From NCBI GenBank assembly GCA_945952425.1, contig CAMFIX010000163.1, positions 1-6,846 on the forward strand: DNA of 6,846 bases, read 5' to 3'. The notes under the pieces are model-generated. The model saw nothing but the letters and a program-made list of their open reading frames with translations. It ran no database searches and was not told the DNA's origin. Source of the DNA: an uncultured Pseudorhodobacter sp. Its GTDB lineage: Bacteria > Pseudomonadota > Alphaproteobacteria > Rhodobacterales > Rhodobacteraceae. Positions 5,795 through 6,846 of the stretch are shown piece after piece; within the stretch, counting starts at the first letter, position 1, and every line of letters starts with the position of its first letter. Made by a program: the position numbers and the translations under genes.

Positions 5795-5811
5795 CATGAA
5801 CAACGTTCATG
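5795..5811. promoter_or_regulatory. TetR operator 4, at the pspA start point and ribosome binding site
   Basis: CATGAACAACGTTCATG has perfect 7-base arms around AAC. It covers the predicted transcription start and ends at the first base of the Shine-Dalgarno sequence GGAGG (5811-5815). Its outer bases are A/T where the other sites have T/A, so affinity may differ. Its centre is 34 bp from that of operator 3. Confidence 0.78.
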
Positions 5812-5820
5812 GAGGGACAG

Positions 5821-6507
5821 ATGTTCGGAACGATCAGAACGCTTTGGGCTGGGGCAGAAGCACGGGCGGACGAAAAACTCCGCCAGACCTATGCGGTGGA
5901 GCTTATCGACCAGAAGATCCGCGAGGCCGAGGCGGCGCTTTCCCAGGCCAAGGGCGTGCTCGCCAGCCTGATCCTGCGCGAGCGGGGCGAAACGCGCGCG
6001 CTTGCCGTCCTTACCCAGCGGCTGGCCGACATGACCGCTCGGGCCCAGGCGGCCCTGGCTGGCGGGCGCGACGACCTGGCGCTGCAGGCTGCCGAGGCGA
6101 TTGCGGCGATGGAGAACGAGACGACGCTGCGCCGCGAGACGCAAAACCGCCTGCAGGCCCGCATCCTGCGGCTGCAGGACAGCGTGGCGAGCGGCCATCG
6201 CAAGATCATCGACCTGCGCCAGGGCGCCGTCGCCGCCCGCGCCTTCCGCGACGAACAGGCGCTGCAGGCGCGGCTGCGTCCGACGCTGGCGGGCCCCAGC
6301 GCCATCGCCGAGGCCGAGGGGTTGATCGCGCAAGTCCTGGGCCGCGCGGACCGCTACGAAGAGGCCGAGGTGCTGGACGGGATCGAGCGCGGGCTCTCGG
6401 GCGCCGATGTGGCCGAAAGGCTGGGCGCGGCCGGTTTCGGCGCGGCGGTGAAGATGACGGGCGCCCAGGTCATGGAGCGGTTGAAAACGCAAGGGAACGC
6501 GGTCTAA
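5821..6507 (+). CDS. pspA: PspA/IM30 family protein (phage-shock-like membrane stress protein)
   Basis: This 228-residue protein is close in length to E. coli PspA (222). PspA/IM30 proteins are peripheral membrane proteins that assemble into ESCRT-III-like polymers and keep the inner membrane intact under stress. The N terminus (MFGTIRTLWAGAEARADEKL) can form the short amphipathic helix used for membrane contact. Long Ala/Glu/Arg-rich coiled-coil helices cover about 21-150, including the family-typical AQAALAGGRDDLALQAAEAI (75-94). The C-terminal part (about 160-228) is unlike E. coli PspA: a helix with IAEAEGLIAQVLGRADRYEE, then a Gly-rich segment GLSGADVAERLGAAGFGAAV. The ATG at 5821 has GGAGG (5811-5815) five bases upstream; an in-frame ATG at 5809 lies inside operator 4 with no site of its own. 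It is followed after 33 bases by the YiaA/B-like gene, surely in the same operon. The family call is good; its role in this organism is inferred. Confidence 0.87.
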   Translation: MFGTIRTLWAGAEARADEKLRQTYAVELIDQKIREAEAALSQAKGVLASLILRERGETRALAVLTQRLADMTARAQAALAGGRDDLALQAAEAIAAMENETTLRRETQNRLQARILRLQDSVASGHRKIIDLRQGAVAARAFRDEQALQARLRPTLAGPSAIAEAEGLIAQVLGRADRYEEAEVLDGIERGLSGADVAERLGAAGFGAAVKMTGAQVMERLKTQGNAV

Positions 6508-6540
6508 GCTTTGGGCAAGGCCGATTTGAAAGGGAAAATC

Positions 6541-6810
6541 ATGAAGAACGACAATTCGCTGATCATCAATCTGAACATGGGGGGCGCGGCGGTGGCCTAT
6601 GTGCTTCTGGGTATCTCGCTCTGGCTGTCGACCGAGGTGCCCTTGGCGACCAAGGGCTACTGGGCGATGGGGGTGCTGCTTCTGACCATCAGCCTCATCA
6701 ACGTCGTGAAATACCGCATGGATGCCAAGCTGCACGACGACCGCATCCGCCTGATCGAGGATGCCAAGAACGAGCGGATGCTGGCGGAATTCGTGGGCGA
6801 CAAGAAGTAA
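6541..6810 (+). CDS. YiaA/YiaB-like two-helix inner-membrane protein
   Basis: This 89-residue protein has two hydrophobic helices, about 15-32 (AAVAYVLLGISLWLS) and 41-58 (WAMGVLLLTISLINVV), joined by a short loop with the motif KGYW. A charged C-terminal tail of about 30 residues follows (KYRMDAKLHDDRIRLIEDAK onwards). The pattern of helix, NEKGYY-like loop, helix and basic end matches the YiaA/B two-helix domain, whose molecular function is unknown. The ATG at 6541 has AAAGGG (6529-6534) six bases upstream; the TTG at 6511 has no ribosome site. The 33-base gap after pspA and the terminator-like hairpin after its stop make it the last gene of the tetR-controlled unit. It could serve as a membrane anchor or sensor partner of PspA, in the way PspB and PspC do in enterobacteria; this is inference from position. 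The family match is by eye and moderately sure. Confidence 0.75.
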   Translation: MKNDNSLIINLNMGGAAVAYVLLGISLWLSTEVPLATKGYWAMGVLLLTISLINVVKYRMDAKLHDDRIRLIEDAKNERMLAEFVGDKK

Positions 6811-6815
6811 GGCGG

Positions 6816-6844
6816 GGCAGGGGCGGCGTCAGCTGCCCCTTGCC
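6816..6844 (+). terminator. Probable terminator hairpin after the pspA operon
   Basis: GGCAGGGGC (6816-6824) can pair with GCCCC-T-TGCC (6835-6844) with one bulged T and a 10-base loop. It begins five bases after the last stop codon. Any T-run would lie past the end of the window, so termination cannot be confirmed. Confidence 0.5.
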
Positions 6845-6846
6845 TG

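Noticed and set aside
5809..5820. Alternative pspA start four codons upstream (ATG 5809)
   Set aside because: It lies inside operator 4 and would start before the Shine-Dalgarno sequence GGAGG, which is correctly spaced for ATG 5821.
6511..6540. TTG start giving a 10-residue longer YiaA/B-like protein
   Set aside because: No ribosome binding site precedes the TTG, whereas AAAGGG is spaced six bases from ATG 6541.

Overview
The window is a GC-rich piece of chromosome, most likely from an alphaproteobacterium of the order Rhodobacterales (Rhodobacter/Paracoccus-like). This is inferred from the gene families, the codon use, and an intergenic element (G/C-rich hairpins followed by GGGATATTTATGGACCAATGAAA-like sequence) that resembles a dispersed repeat common in that group. 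All intact genes share similar GC-rich codon use, and I see no insertion sequence, tRNA, rRNA, CRISPR array or phage gene.

Positions 1-3278 hold the 3' part of a sugar-uptake and catabolism operon that matches the Sinorhizobium meliloti trehalose operon thuEFGKAB in gene order. It has the C-terminal end of an inner-membrane permease (thuG-like, cut by the window edge), the ABC ATPase (thuK), a ThuA-family protein (thuA) and a Gfo/Idh/MocA oxidoreductase (thuB). thuA and thuB overlap by one base (TGATG). A 127-bp gap between thuK and thuA contains two identical 24-bp palindromic repeats and a further hairpin just before the thuA ribosome binding site. A strong intrinsic terminator follows thuB.

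Positions 3325-4631 hold two unrelated housekeeping-type genes facing each other: a four-helix cytochrome b561 (+) and a YbfF-like alpha/beta hydrolase (-). The hydrolase is divergent from a small protein with one C-terminal membrane segment (4701-5069, +), and the 69-bp gap between them contains an imperfect inverted repeat and a possible promoter.

Positions 5078-6846 are the most interesting part: a TetR-family regulator, a PspA/IM30-family envelope-stress protein, and a small two-helix YiaA/YiaB-like membrane protein, all on the + strand. A palindrome of consensus (A/T/C)TGAAC-NNN-GTTCA(A/T) occurs four times, once over the predicted tetR promoter and three times over the predicted pspA promoter. 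Each lies where a bound repressor would block transcription. I infer an autoregulated, TetR-controlled phage-shock-like module, without the PspF/PspBC regulators of the enterobacterial system in this window. The small membrane protein just upstream of tetR may or may not belong to it.
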